Shown: one piece after another, positions 10,750 to 22,700 of the stretch
Numbering within the stretch: the first letter of the stretch is position 1
Layout: each line of letters starts with the position of its first letter
Source of the DNA: Zoroaster sp. YZ-2022
Lineage: Eukaryota; Echinodermata; Asteroidea; Forcipulatida; Zoroasteridae
Reading direction: 5' to 3'
Length of the DNA stretch: 64,000 nucleotides
NCBI GenBank assembly: GCA_029582265.1
Contig: CM055816.1
Coordinates: 27,076,366 to 27,140,365 of the forward strand
Translations under genes and position numbers: made by a program
The notes under the pieces: generated by a model
Told to the model about the DNA's origin: nothing
The model's input: only the letters and a program-made list of their open reading frames with translations
The model's database searches: none

Positions 10750-12624
10750 TGTCAGGCTACAAACAGTATTATGTTGGGTTTGTCAGTTTGAAGACATGCT
10801 TATAAACCTATAAAATTCGCGACAATAGGCTGAACCACGTCGTTGAGGGCGCCAATTATTCAATTGTTGTTTTATCCCCAATGGAACATTATTGGCCATT
10901 TTGTATTGTTATTTTCCTCACATGCTTCTGTCATAGTCACGTATCTACAGGCGGTACTGTTATGACTGGAGCCATCACATTGTAAGAAACCTGTCTACTG
11001 GGTCAGTTGTACATGTGCCTCATTCTGATTCTCATAGACTTGTGTACAGAAAAGCAAAGATGGCTTCGGTTTATTAATTTAATAAAAGTAATTACACCTA
11101 TAGGATGGAATGGAATGATTCGGTTGACAAGGGATATGGATGTGTAAGAAATATTAATATTTTCTAAAATGTTTTGGCTAATTGATGTTTGAAATAAGCC
11201 TTGCTATAGATGCAACAAAAATCCCACCTCGCCTGCTGCTGCTCGCAACTAAATCTATCAGCTAGAACAATTATGTTTCTTTTGTTTACTACTGTGGGTA
11301 ATATCATCCATTATAATGTTAAAGTTCTTGTTGAATTTAAGCATGGTTAGGGATAAGCCCCATCTTATCAGTCATTCTGACATGTAGTCCCTAAATAACC
11401 GTCTGAAAATATTACAGCTCAACAACTTTGGTTTTAACTTAAAATGCGTCTGATGACAGTTGTATAGAGAAAGTTTGGTTATAAAAATACACACTGGTAT
11501 GTGATATCATTTCCAGTTAAACTTACACTTCTCTCCGTAATATAATGCACAGAAAATACCAATATAACATAATAACAATTAATTGATCATAATTTGCCAT
11601 GGGGTGACAACTTGAGTGTATAAAAATTATAAACTTCCAAACAGCGCCACCTATTTCGCAACTTTATTTGGAACTCCACTGTGAGCGAAACAATCTAGGT
11701 CAACTTTGATCAGTACACGTTAATTGACTGCCGCAATTACAGCTGGTCTGGGTTCAAGCCACGGTCAAACTAGTGCCATATTCCAACCTGAAGCTACTGG
11801 GTAATTCAATACGTCTGCTATGTACATGTACATGGAATACGAAAACAGGGTCAATATTGATGTCACTTTAAAAGGGAAATCCCCGGACAACATCTGGAAA
11901 TATGAATATTCATAAGGATAGCTATGTGCTAGCCAATCAAACGATTCGTTTGACATGTACATGGTTGATCGTTTGACACGCGCCACCAGCAGGCACTGTC
12001 GACCTTCCGTAGTGTAACTGTAAGCCTTTCATTCTGTTTTTGCCGCTGGCACAATTTTGTAAAAGGTTTCTTCCGGTTTGAAAATTCTAGGATGATCTTC
12101 TAACCCTATGTTCTAACTTTACGGGCAAAGCTGGGAGGAATATATCAGGAAAAAAGACGTGACTGAACACCTCCGAAGAGTACCGGAGCAAGGATTAAGA
12201 GTACACTACGTTGTAGTCTACAGTGTGTTGTCAGAGTCCCAGCTTGCCCAACTAAGTCTAGAATTGTTCATGCTTTTTTTCAAATATTGTTGTGTACTCA
12301 AATTTTAAGTTCTATGTTTACTTATGTATATATGTATATGCGCCACTTGTACTGCTATTAGTATTATTAATGACTCATGGCCACACTCTAGGGGCCATTC
12401 TTTCAAGGCGATTCGATCCGCTGTTTAAAATCTGTTATTCTAGATGGCTCACTTTCCATGAAAGTTTGTAGAAACATTTTTTTAATTTTTAAACAAAAAA
12501 TTCATAAAATTTAAATTTCATCAAAGTTACCGACCTCACAATAGCTTAACTAAATCACAACATTTTAGATTGTATTAATTAGCATTGTGATTAAAAATCA
12601 CACCTTTTTGTACATGTGTGTTAG
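10750..12624. other. Non-coding sequence, no gene seen
   Basis: The first 770 bases belong to duplication unit B. The rest is matched closely by 47,153-48,191 in the right arm. The frame at 11,765-11,986 (minus) is kept in the right arm at 47,736-47,933, but the arms are nearly identical there, so this does not show selection. Confidence 0.55.
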
Positions 12625-12845
12625 TTAGGACCGTCCATACAGAGAGAGTCGGAGTGTATTTGACCTTGGATACAGCTAACAGCTGTTATAGCAGTGGTGG
12701 TTCTCGTCGTATATCCACTATACTATAAAGAAAATTACTAATACATGGAGCTGTACCTGTATAATATAACTGGCACTAGAGTAATGTACATGTACTACGA
12801 GGGTAGTCACTTCACAGTATGTACATGTACATACTGCCATGCGTT
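12625..12845 (+). repeat. 220-bp direct repeat, copy 1 (left arm)
   Basis: Starts TTAGGACCGTCCATACAGAG and contains GTGGTTCTCGTCGTATATCC. It recurs in the same orientation at 13,719-13,947, 1,094 bp downstream, with small indels. Such a pair flanking about 870 bp could be the termini of a short LTR-type (TRIM-like) element or a plain duplication. I cannot see a primer binding site or polypurine tract. Confidence 0.75.
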
Positions 12846-13316
12846 TTTATTGCTCGTCTTGGTCTTAGTGGTTTTGTTTTGTACTTTTAGCCATTTTTTG
12901 TGGGTACTTCGTACTGGCACATCTTGTCCATTATTTGGTGTGTCATATAGTTTATTGACCGCGCGCGACGTTTTGTACTCATGCATCCTGCATGCTGCAT
13001 ACAAGTGGTTATGTGTACACACACAGTCAATACAACATAATGATTACTGCGTGCGTGCGCGCCCTCATAGTCGCTGTCATCGTCACTATACCAACTAGCA
13101 ATCACACCATTCTTCTATTACCTTTCATTTAATTCTTGTTGTAGTTTCATTTACCAACACTAACTGGTACCACTCTTACTCTGTGTTTATTTTATATAAA
13201 CTTCATCAACATTTGACCTATTACTTTACTAATAACACAATTGTATCAATTTCAGTTTCGGTAACCTTCTTTTTAATCAATATAAACATCACATATTATT
13301 TTCTTTTGACCCATGT

Positions 13317-13358
13317 CATATTTTATTTTTTTATTTTTTTATTTTTTTATTTTTTTAT
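13317..13358 (+). repeat. (ATTTTTTT)n microsatellite
   Basis: About five units of A plus seven T. The partner at 46,438-46,472 is the reverse complement with a slightly different unit count. Confidence 0.8.
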
Positions 13359-13718
13359 GTTATTCAGAAATAAATACCTGCAACTTAAAAATAAATGTAT
13401 TTATTACTATCATTTTCCAATCATTTTTAACCTTCTTAATCGGTTTTAAAAAATTCATATAATAAATCATACAACACATCTAGCATCCACAACCTCTCTA
13501 TATATTTTTTTGTATAAATTTTCTTCCTTTACGTGCCGGAGTTTGACAAAGTCTGAATCTTTATAATTAGTCGTCACTCTCATATCTACTTACTTGGAAT
13601 AGTTTTAATCCATTTTGTCCACGGTGATACTAGAATTAACGTTCTTGCATATCGTAGAGATATGTTTAGGGCTAAATAAACCTTATGTTTATTTATAAAT
13701 AAAAACAACAATGTGTGG

Positions 13719-13947
13719 TTAGGACCGTCCATACAGAGAGTCAAGTCAAGTGTCTAAGTGTTTGACCTTGGATACAGCCTAACACAACAGCTGTTATATA
13801 GCAGTGGTGGTTCTCGTCGTATATCCACTATACTATAAAGTACTAATAATACATGGAGTTGTACTCTGTATATAATTAACTAGAGTAATGTGTAACATGT
13901 ACTACGACGTAGTCAGCCGTACTTATGCACAACTGCCATAAGCATGG
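13719..13947 (+). repeat. 220-bp direct repeat, copy 2 (left arm)
   Basis: Diverged second copy of 12,625-12,845, with insertions such as the doubled TCAAG near 13,741. It ends at the shared word AACTGCCAT. Confidence 0.75.
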
Positions 13948-15117
13948 CGGATGCTATGCATAACGTAAACTGCATAACTTTCCAATGCGCTAAAGTTCAA
14001 AATGGGATTGAGGGTCATGAACATGTCCAGATCCAACTCTTAATGGTCAGCATTAGCATTTCGATTTGTAGTACTAGTGCAGTCGATCATCACGCACTAA
14101 GTCGTGAACATGCACAGCAGGCAATGATCATCAACTGCACGTGACATAGCAGCCACAGCGATGATGTCATGGTGACTGTGTCTGGGGTATGTATGGGTCT
14201 CATGGGACGTATGTTATGTTTTTGTTTAGCCCATCGTTTGATGTCCCCCCCCCCCCTCCTCCCATCGGGCACCCAGGATCTGTCAGGTTCATCTTCACGA
14301 GCTGATTGCGACTTTTGTGTCTTGGTTTTATACATACACTATGGCTATACAATGGTGTTTTTTTTTTTGGGGGGGTATAAGGATTGAAGATGGACGAATT
14401 AGGAATAAATTTTCCAGTTATAAAAAACTCCTAGGCAATTACAAATTAGGCGCCCAGGAAATCCTTTACCGCGATGTTTTTCTGTCGCATGGTAGCCATT
14501 AAATCTTTATCAAAAGTACAACTATGTTTTGTGTTCTTCAATACAAATACATGTAAGGCTCGAAGAAAACCAGTCTGGTCCCTTGTGTGTACATTGGTAG
14601 TAACCTGACAAAGATGGGTGGATACAGTGTGATGAAGGTCTACATATTTAGACCACATGGGACGTACTACCTAAATGTCTCTAGAGTGCATCGGCGTAAA
14701 TCCCGGGATGGGGATACGTCCCCCACGTTTTTTTTGGACCGAGGGGATGTGGTCCATAGGGATCATCTCCCCAGAGGAATTTTTTTCATGCGTTGAAAAA
14801 ATATATAGGCCTAGTTGTAATCTGTTCTGCAGACACAAGATTCTGAATAGTTTGCCGACTGCCCAGAACTTCAAGCTATACCGTTACCGCACTCAAATTT
14901 CAAAATCACCCCATTTTTCATCATCGGGATTTACGGCAGTGCTAGAGTGAGTTTCGTGCTTTTCACCGTGGTAGTGATCGATGAAACTCTACAACGTGAT
15001 ATTTCGGACATCCCCTGAACATTTTTGGTTGTGCTCCCCCTTGCCAAAGGTGACCGTTTGAGAGTAACTTCAATCTCAAAAATTTGGTTGGGGCGGAATA
15101 GGGTTTCATTCAATTGA

Positions 15118-15360
15118 ATATAATTATGTTTTATATACTATATGCTAGATTATTATGTTTTATATACTATATACTAGTTATTATGTTTTATATACTATAT
15201 GCTAGTTATTATGTTTTATTACATACTATATGCTAGTTATTATGTTTTATATACTATATGCTAAAGGTTATTATGTTATATACTATATGCTAGTTATTAT
15301 TATGTTGTATATACTATATGCTAGTTATTATGTTTTATATACTATATGCTAGTTATAATA
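15118..15360 (+). repeat. AT-rich minisatellite, 26-31 bp unit
   Basis: About eight units of TATGTTTTATATACTATATGC plus CTAGTTAT with small length changes. The matching array in the right arm is at 44,518-44,752. Confidence 0.85.
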
Positions 15361-15759
15361 CAAGACGTGTTTATTAAATCATATAAAACAGACAACATGG
15401 CAGATCAAAGAGGAATCCACTTCTTTCTTTGAAAATCACCCAAGGTTTATTATCTCTTTACACATGTCAGAAAATAAGGTCCATGTACACACAATTTTCT
15501 TCTTTGTATGAAGTATTCCCATATTCCCATATGAAATCATTCCCATCAGCCTTTATTCCCTTCTTTTCCTTTTGTTTTTCATCGTTTTCTTTTTACATTT
15601 ATAATTGTTGCCTGAAACATTTTCAAAGAGATATTTCAAAGATGTTTACTTGTTATTAAAGCCTATAAAACAGACGACATACAGGGGGTCAGAGTGGAAT
15701 CCATTCCCTTTTGAAAATCACCAAAAAATTAAATTATAAAATAGCGAATTTTTCTCTTT

Positions 15760-16300
15760 GCATGGTGGAATATCGATATCGTTTCGGTTTTGCGGTAACA
15801 TGTGTTTATCTCCGTATCATGAAGCTGGGTACTGATTTCTGAAAAGGAGCATATCACACAACTCGTATCGCGACATTCACGCAATTTGCTCTCAATATAC
15901 TTCCCTAAAGGAACCAACTTCAAAACAGAACTGGGGTGATAGGTGTTTTTCTGTCACTTGGCTCCCGAGACTCTGAGATCATCTTCCAGCTAAACTCAAA
16001 TCTTGTCATGAGTATAACTAGATTTAAGTCGCTGCTTAAAACTTTCATCTTATGTCATGAATTCTTCCAAAGATGATGTAGGCCCTATTAATTGCATTGT
16101 GTACATACATCTCGGTCCATAATTTTTTCCTATGCTATCATTGTATATTGTTTGTATTCATGTTTTATCTTTGTTTCCGCGCCTTGCAGGCACTTAGCAG
16201 GAATTGGATATGTGCGCGCGCCACAAATCTTTATTGTTATTATTGATATTATGCTATCCATAATTGGGACAGACATAGAACAGCCAACTTGGGAGGACAG
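15760..16300 (+). pseudogene. Fragment of a non-LTR retroelement 3' end (left copy)
   Basis: The plus strand at about 15,960-16,050 reads TRFKSLLKTFIL in a broken frame. This resembles the FKS-LK-hL motif that ends many CR1/L2-type polyproteins. It is followed by a 3' untranslated-like stretch ending near GCGCGCCACAAATC. The right arm (43,600-44,110, minus) has a cleaner copy with CGGAACTGGGTGATAGG and GAGACTCTGGAATC. It is too short to classify, and the coding assignment rests on one motif. Confidence 0.4.
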
Positions 16301-16587
16301 GACGGCAGACTAAAAAAAACTGACCAGGTTTTTCTGTCATCATCTAACGTAATACTCAATCCTTTATTGACAATAGTACTGTTAAGTTATTGACCAGTTA
16401 CTCAACTATCGATCGTATTTAGTCTTCAGCACCCCTGTCAGTCTTGTATGAAGTCATTGGTCGTCTGGAGTCTAGCCCACTGATCTCCTATTATACTGTA
16501 GCCCCATCCTTACTACAAACATTATGTATACAGGTGATCTGTGATGTATGAAGCTGTATTAAGGAATAACTGATGTGTGTGGAGATT

Positions 16588-16920
16588 TCAATTACAATCT
16601 TTACGTTCTTGTCTTATGAAGAGCACGTTCCTTATCGTATTGTGAGCGTCTTTAGGGATATGTCTAGAAGGTCTACGACCGAAGTGGAAGATTCTCATCA
16701 ATGACACAACTATGGAATTTAATCGCAAGGTGAGTGCGATTTCTGGCCCGAGAAAATTCCAGCACACACATGTAGCCTTGGCCATATATACCTTGACAGA
16801 GAGGCTGTTGCCGTAGTGCGCACTACTACGATATCCCCATCCCGTACCGATTTTATTCAGCACACATATTCGGTGCGCTGTCCGGGAGGATTAAACTTGC
16901 ACCTACAGCGAGATCCAATA
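16588..16920. repeat. Unclassified repeat fragment, also seen near 57.45 kb
   Basis: ATCCCCATCCCGTACCGATTT and GATTTCTGGCCCGAGAAA occur here. Similar words (TCCATCCCGTACCGATTTCTG, GGCCAGAGAAATTCAGCA) are fused together at 57,464-57,503 outside the paired region. An open frame on the minus strand (16,588-16,863) shares its last 40 residues with a frame at 43,017-43,319 in the right arm but not its first half. I do not regard it as a gene. Confidence 0.4.
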
Positions 16921-17716
16921 ACGGTGCATTAATGTGTATACTGATGTGCATTTCGAACTGTTTTCAATACAAAGTGAACAGGCTAATGTATTAGAGGTTT
17001 ATATGTATTGTGTGCATGCCAATGCACTACACCAATGTATTTAATTATTGCATAATGTACTTGCACTGTGTCAAATGATGAGATTTAACAGCTTCTAATC
17101 CCAGTCAGAGTCTGCTCTAATCAGGAAGAACTCAGTGACTGTAAATAATACCCCTACGAGCATACACTGGCCTAACAGGGCACTATAATCCAATAGTTAC
17201 TGCATATAAATAGAAGTAATAAGCCGGTGACTGCATAATACCTGCAGTTTATATTGTACCGATGAGAAAGGACTATCTTTTTCAATGTGGTGTGACTATA
17301 CTGATTCTCAAATTGCAGATTCATATTAGAAGGGGTAGGATGGACACATATTTGACTTCTATTACAAAAAGGGAACACACAGTTTAGAAATATGAAGATA
17401 AAATAATATTTACAATTAAGTTTCATTGGTGATTTTCGGGGTGGATTCCCTCTGACCTCTGTGTCGTCTGTTTTAACACATAACAAGTAAACATCATCTC
17501 ACTGTAATGTTTGTGTGGTAACAGTTATAAATATAAAAACTAGAGGTTAAGCTTTTTTAAAACCTTGTGTGGGTTTCGGATGTATTGATAATATTGGGCA
17601 CTGACGTGCCAAGTTCTTTGTTTAAGTGTTGAAGAAAGTTATATGATATACGTAAGACTAATTGCGGTGACACCATGTGAAATTCTCAATTGAGTAGTAA
17701 TTAGTTCTGAAAAGAA

Positions 17717-17772
17717 CTGGAGGTTACAACTCGACGTTTCGATCAGTATGCTCTGATCAATCCTCTTGAAAA
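17717..17772 (-). ncRNA. Decayed hammerhead-ribozyme-like motif (Penelope-like element remnant)
   Basis: The minus strand has GATCA-GAGCATAC-TGATC (a 5-bp stem with an 8-base loop) followed directly by GAAAC and then GTCGAGTTGTAACCTC. In Penelope-like elements the terminal repeats carry hammerheads of the form CTGATGA, stem II, GAAAC. Here stem II and GAAAC are intact, but the CTGATGA core is altered to a CAAGAGGA-type sequence, so self-cleavage is not expected. The right-arm copy (42,184-42,232) keeps CATGAGGA but has lost a G from GAAAC. Confidence 0.4.
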
Positions 17773-18414
17773 TTTGTAGTATATTGAAATGAACTGAAAA
17801 GGCGCATTAATTGTAGTCATTGTGTACAAAAGTTGCATTATTATTGTTCATATTGGGCGTCCAAGTGGTACTAACTCGTCCAAACGTTGTTTAGGCAAGC
17901 GAACCCGATCGACACGGGATGGGTGGGTAGATGAGACTGTGACTTTTTTTTGGGGACAGTAGGTGGCAGAGAGCTAGTGAGGTGTTTACATTATTGTTCG
18001 AAATTGACATTGTTGTTTGCAGTATTGTCTGTACAGATATTACTACAATAGTACAAAGTTGCAATGAAGTGTTCGATGAAAACTTGAACACAGGAATTCC
18101 TATGAGACCCCCGGCTGCATGTATATTGATAATTATTGGGACACTGGGTTCTTTGTTTAGTATTTACGATATGTTGAGGTAAACTTAAAACACATGAACT
18201 GTAATCATTGTACTCTACAAATTTCATTATTTGTCCCCTACGTTTGAGACAATTTGATGTAATAGATCAAGTTAATGCCCTTCCATTAATCAATGTGTAC
18301 AACGATTCTCAAACAATTCAAACATACGAAAACAAAGAACATCGTATTGTAGAATCAACCCATATGCCTAAACCCGTAACCAAAATGTTATTCAGGATGT
18401 CCTAAAGATAATTT

Positions 18415-18700
18415 GGAAGAGTTTTCATCGACTTCTACGGTGAAAGAGCACAAAACTCACTTTCTAGAACATTTGGTAGTACGTCCCATGTTATTCAGGA
18501 TGTCACAAAGATCAATTTGGATGGTTTCATCGACTACTACAGTGAAGAGCACAATACTCACTTTCTAGAGACATTTTGGTAGTACGTCCCATATTATTCA
18601 AGATGTCCTAAAGATCAATTTGGGTGAGTTTCATCGACTACTACAGTGAAGAGCACAATACTCACTTTCTAGAGACATTTTGGTGGTACATCCCATGGTC
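18415..18700 (+). repeat. Three ~100-bp tandem units
   Basis: Each unit has TTTCATCGACT, ACGGTGAA or CAGTGAA, GAGCACAA, ACTCACTTTCTAGA, ACATTTTGG and AGTACGTCCCAT. Units start near 18,422, 18,520 and 18,629. The right arm repeats the array at about 41,325-41,560, where the transition from scrambled to clean sequence occurs. Confidence 0.8.
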
Positions 18701-19262
18701 TAAAAAGAAAATGAAGTGTCAAAGTGCGTAAGAGTAAATAAATAGACGGAATCAATTCCACGGTGAAATTTGGAACCATGTTTCTACTTGATTTTAAAGA
18801 ATTGTGTACCAGGATTAGTAGATGTAGAGGCATATTTAATGATTATTTGTAGTGTTATCAAAAGTAAACTATGTGAAGAGCATTTACATAAGGTTCATAA
18901 CCTTTATAATCCAGTAGATTTGACAAAGGATATTGAACATTTTTAGTTAATAACCGAGATTTGGTGGTAAATGGTTTGCATTTTACTCCAACATTAGGGA
19001 AAGGCGAGTCTAATGTCACACTGGAGGTTGTTAGCTTTCTTGACTGCTATCAGTTGCAACCACAACGCTGATCTTCTGCTAGATAAACCTCGTATCCATG
19101 GCTAACCGTTATTGGCTGACCACAGAAAGTGTCCAGTTCATAATTATGTCAGTCATTGTGTGCATTAAACCATGGAGCAATGCAAACAGTCCTTGAAGGT
19201 GGGGAGTCAACCCCAAGCTTCCGTCCACACTAGCACCCACACCGCTGCGCCTGTACATGTAT

Positions 19263-19783
19263 GTAGATGAAGATATTGGCCATTTCATGTTTTATTGTAC
19301 AGCATTGAATCACATTCATCCAGTAAAGGGAATTCATAGCCCTTGAAAATAATCTTTTGAAGCAACAATATGGTTGTTTGGGAAATATTTATTTCAAACA
19401 ATATCGACTTAAACTTATACACATGATGCTGGGTAACATGTATGAATTCGATAACCTGATGGAAACATTCTTGATACATCATGTAAGAATCTTTTGACCA
19501 ACCTTTGGGATGAGCGTAAGATGTTGTTGAATGCTATAAACTGATGAATTAATTGCCAAATTTTCTATTCTATCTATATGTCACGCTGCATGTTTTTTTT
19601 TTTTCCTTTTCTTTTCTTTCCTTTTTTATTATTGTGTACTTTGTACTAGTCTTTTTGTATTTTAAGTCTTAGTTTATGTTGTGTTTATGTTTATTACTAT
19701 GTTTAAGGATGCACCGTCTTTGACGTGTGCCACTGATTTAAAGTGTAACTCCAATAGAATTGATTGATTGATTGTACCAGAAC
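19263..19783 (+). pseudogene. 3' end of a degraded non-LTR retrotransposon
   Basis: Near 19,268 the plus strand encodes EDIGHFMFYCTALNHIHPV before meeting stops. The E…HF…C spacing matches the cysteine/histidine-containing C-terminus of many non-LTR polymerases. A stop-rich, T-rich 3' region leads to AACTCCAATAGAATTG followed by GATTGATTGATTG (19,771-19,783), a simple (ATTG)n tail typical of such elements. Only the last few hundred bases remain, so the clade cannot be given. Confidence 0.5.
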
Positions 19784-22700
19784 GGATGGGTGTAAATTGT
19801 ACGCAATCCTGTTGGAAATATGATCATGTCTGGTCCTTGCTCTGTAGTTGTACGCAGTTGGAGCTGGAAGTGCAGTGTAAACAGATGAGGGTTCACATGA
19901 GCACGTTCCTTCACATATCATGCAGACCATTCGCCTTATTCTACAAGGTAACTGACAAATTACTGGAAAATGACTGTATTTCTCACAGCCACACTGTAAC
20001 TTATGTTTCATCACCAATTGTCCGATAGTTCCACAGCAAAGGAATAAAGAAACCGATCATATATTTCATTAGCATTTGAAAACAGAGTTGCCCTTCAAAG
20101 ATACAAAATAGTCTGGTTACTCTGAATGAGCGTCCACTCAAACAAAAAGCTCTTGTATTCAGGGATTAAGACATGAAATGACTGAACATGATTACCAGTA
20201 TGCACTCTAAAGTTTAACTGGAGGCCTGTAATGATTGCCATTATGATTGTACAAATAGTTTTAAAAAGTTGAGAGGGAGCTGGAAGTGGCACGTGGTAAA
20301 AAAATATGAGGTGTTTCTTTTATAGACCTGTATGTCCATCTCAATATATAATAAACTAGTTCAAGAGACGCTGTATTTTTGTAAGTTATTTGCAGTGGAA
20401 GAATTTCTTCTGAAGGAATTATGCCCCGGAAAATAGAAACTTACGTTATTTTATTTTGAAGAAAAGAGTACTGGAAAGGGAGTTGGAAGGGTCAGTCATA
20501 AGCACTGCGCCAGATTCCGGCTATATATTTAAAGGTGTGAAATCGGCCGGGATCAACTGGAAGGCGGGCTAGTTTTAAAACGCTATCTTATGATGCTATT
20601 TAAAGACCCTGCGGTAAGTGATGGTACAGAACAAAGACGTGGACCCACAGTTTAAGTTCATGAACGTTTCCTTCATTATCTTCGTAAAAACAGTGAGGCT
20701 CGTAGAACCTTCAAAATGTTTACACACAAAATATAATTTTTTTTAAATTTGTTATTATTATGTGTCACACAGTGTGTGTCAGGGGATGAATTTTTTCTCC
20801 GTTGGGGTGGGGCGGTAGGCCCTAATGGGTGACAGGAAAAATCTGACATGTCCCCCGGCCTATCGTAACAATTAAGAAATAGCAGCTGGTGTTCCTGGAT
20901 GGTTCATTTTCTTAATTTTGTATGATAGATTTATTGATGTATTGGGCCCTATACTCTGATATATTAATTATTCCTTCCCTTCATTCATCTCCCCGCTCTC
21001 AGACATTCCTTTTACTCCTTTATTCTTGCAATTTTACTTTCTACACGAAAACATGAAACAAAGAAACAATGGTCATCAATCATAATGGTCGCAATCATAA
21101 TATCTTGTCATTTCATTATTGTTATTTCAAACAAACACTAATTATTATTTACAGAATTCGGATTTACGATTTACGTTTAGATTAACATGCATACATATTA
21201 TTGTCGTCCTATTGGTTTTTGTCTGTTGAAACAAGACGCATTACACTTTAAAGGCATGATACATCAATTTGGATTTTGGAAGAATTACATCAATTTAATT
21301 AGTTAAAAAATAAACATAAAACTATACCACCCTGTGAAAAAATTCATCAAATTCGATTATTGCATGTTTTTGAGAAAACAGCAGATGATGGAGGTCTTCA
21401 GATAAATTTTCTCCTGGAAATATTTCTCCAGGAGGATTTGTGCTATAGTATCGCAACTAATAGTCCTGAGTAAGTGACTTCCAGATTGAAACTGGTATTG
21501 CAGGTATATACGGTAGTAATTTTGTTGTATGTGTGTCAATGATAAATAAATCACTGTTATATTCACCCATTTCACCCTACTGCGACAAAGTTATATACAC
21601 TACAAAACACTAATTATATATGAACACAATAGCCCGTTATTATTTTTGTTTTGTCCCAAAAGAAGTCCCTATTTTTTTTTAAAACTGACTATAAAATAAA
21701 TCAACAATGTTTGTATTTTTGTAGTACAACCTCTAAATGTATAGTATGCTTGAAATTTCCATTGGTTGTCTCACTAGATTTTAAAAACGATGGGAATCAG
21801 TGAAACAAATCTATGCAACCTCAGCAGATAACAGTAAATGGGCATCCTCAAACCTTGATCGCCGGGTCCCCAGTGATGGGTCGGGTCCCGAGGTCATGGG
21901 TCCGGGTCGAATCCGAGTCACGAGTCACGAAGGTCAGTCCGGAGTCGAGTCACGAGTCGCACTTATAAAATTCTAACGAAAAAAAACTTATACATATATG
22001 CAAAGGTTCCGAATTAACTGGCCGCTCGAGATATATGAATTATCTCATGTTCCCAACAATTTCCCAACATTGATTTGAAAATGGTTTAAAATTTCTCAAA
22101 TCTTTCGTAATAATGTTTGGTTTTACTAAATCAGTGTGTTCGAACCTGAATGATATATTGTCATTTATGCTCAGGTAGAGTTGTTGGTTGGCCTGGAGAG
22201 GGTTAGGACAACGTTTAAATTGGAATTTGGCATCATCCTTTGAAATTTACGTATTTTGTTGCATACATTATTTTTTGCAGTGTGTAATAATAAAGAAACC
22301 CTGACCAAGTTAAGAACACTTGCTAATTCTCACGACCCCACGCCGTTGTACATTTATTACGTACACTTTCTCGCATATGATTCGAATTTCCGACTAATCC
22401 CACGTTGGATGTAGCAAAATGTTTTCCCCATATTTCGTGACCTGCAATGCCAATTGCTAGAATAACATTAATAAAACAGTAATGATATAGCTACTATAAT
22501 GTGCCCAAACCAATTCACCATAGGCGTAATCAGATGCATTAAACACAACTCTTTTTGAAAAAGCCATAAAAATAGATGTTTACGACATGTGTTGGTCTGA
22601 CGACAGCTACGACGATATATTATTCAAAACATGGTAATGAGCGGCATTTTAACAAAAGATAATTTCGACAACCTGGCCTATATGTCAGCCCTAATCTTTA

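Larger units (their letters stand above)
7320..11525 (+). repeat. Unit B of the tandem segmental duplication (left arm)
   Basis: Blocks 7,323-7,788 and 10,750-11,520 are diverged copies of 1,845-2,250 and 3,480-4,290. In this arm the middle of the unit has been replaced by a piggyBac remnant. In the right arm unit B keeps the hairpin repeat in that place, as unit A does, so the right arm shows the older arrangement. Confidence 0.78.
14655..18700. repeat. 4-kb element bounded by nested inverted repeats (left arm)
   Basis: The left boundary has GGGACGTACTACC with TGTCTCTAGAG (14,660-14,695) and CACCGTGGTAGT with CGATGAAACTC (14,960-14,992). The right boundary has the reverse complement of both, as ACGGTGAA…CTTTCTAGA…GGTAGTACGTCCCAT, in three tandem copies at 18,415-18,700. 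A second inverted pair sits inside: 15,600-15,750 against 17,395-17,540 (shared TGTTTACTTGTTAT and AAAACAGACGACA). The symmetry suggests one foldback or TIR-type element that has taken on other repeats. No transposase is visible. Confidence 0.6.

Noticed and set aside
16588..16863. Conserved gene shared with 43,017-43,319
   Set aside because: The two arms share only the C-terminal reading. The first halves are in different frames, as expected from random drift in a repeat.
17982..18182. Hydrophobic 66-codon frame resembling a membrane peptide
   Set aside because: The right-arm partner (41,799-42,116) is frame-disrupted relative to it, so the reading is not preserved.
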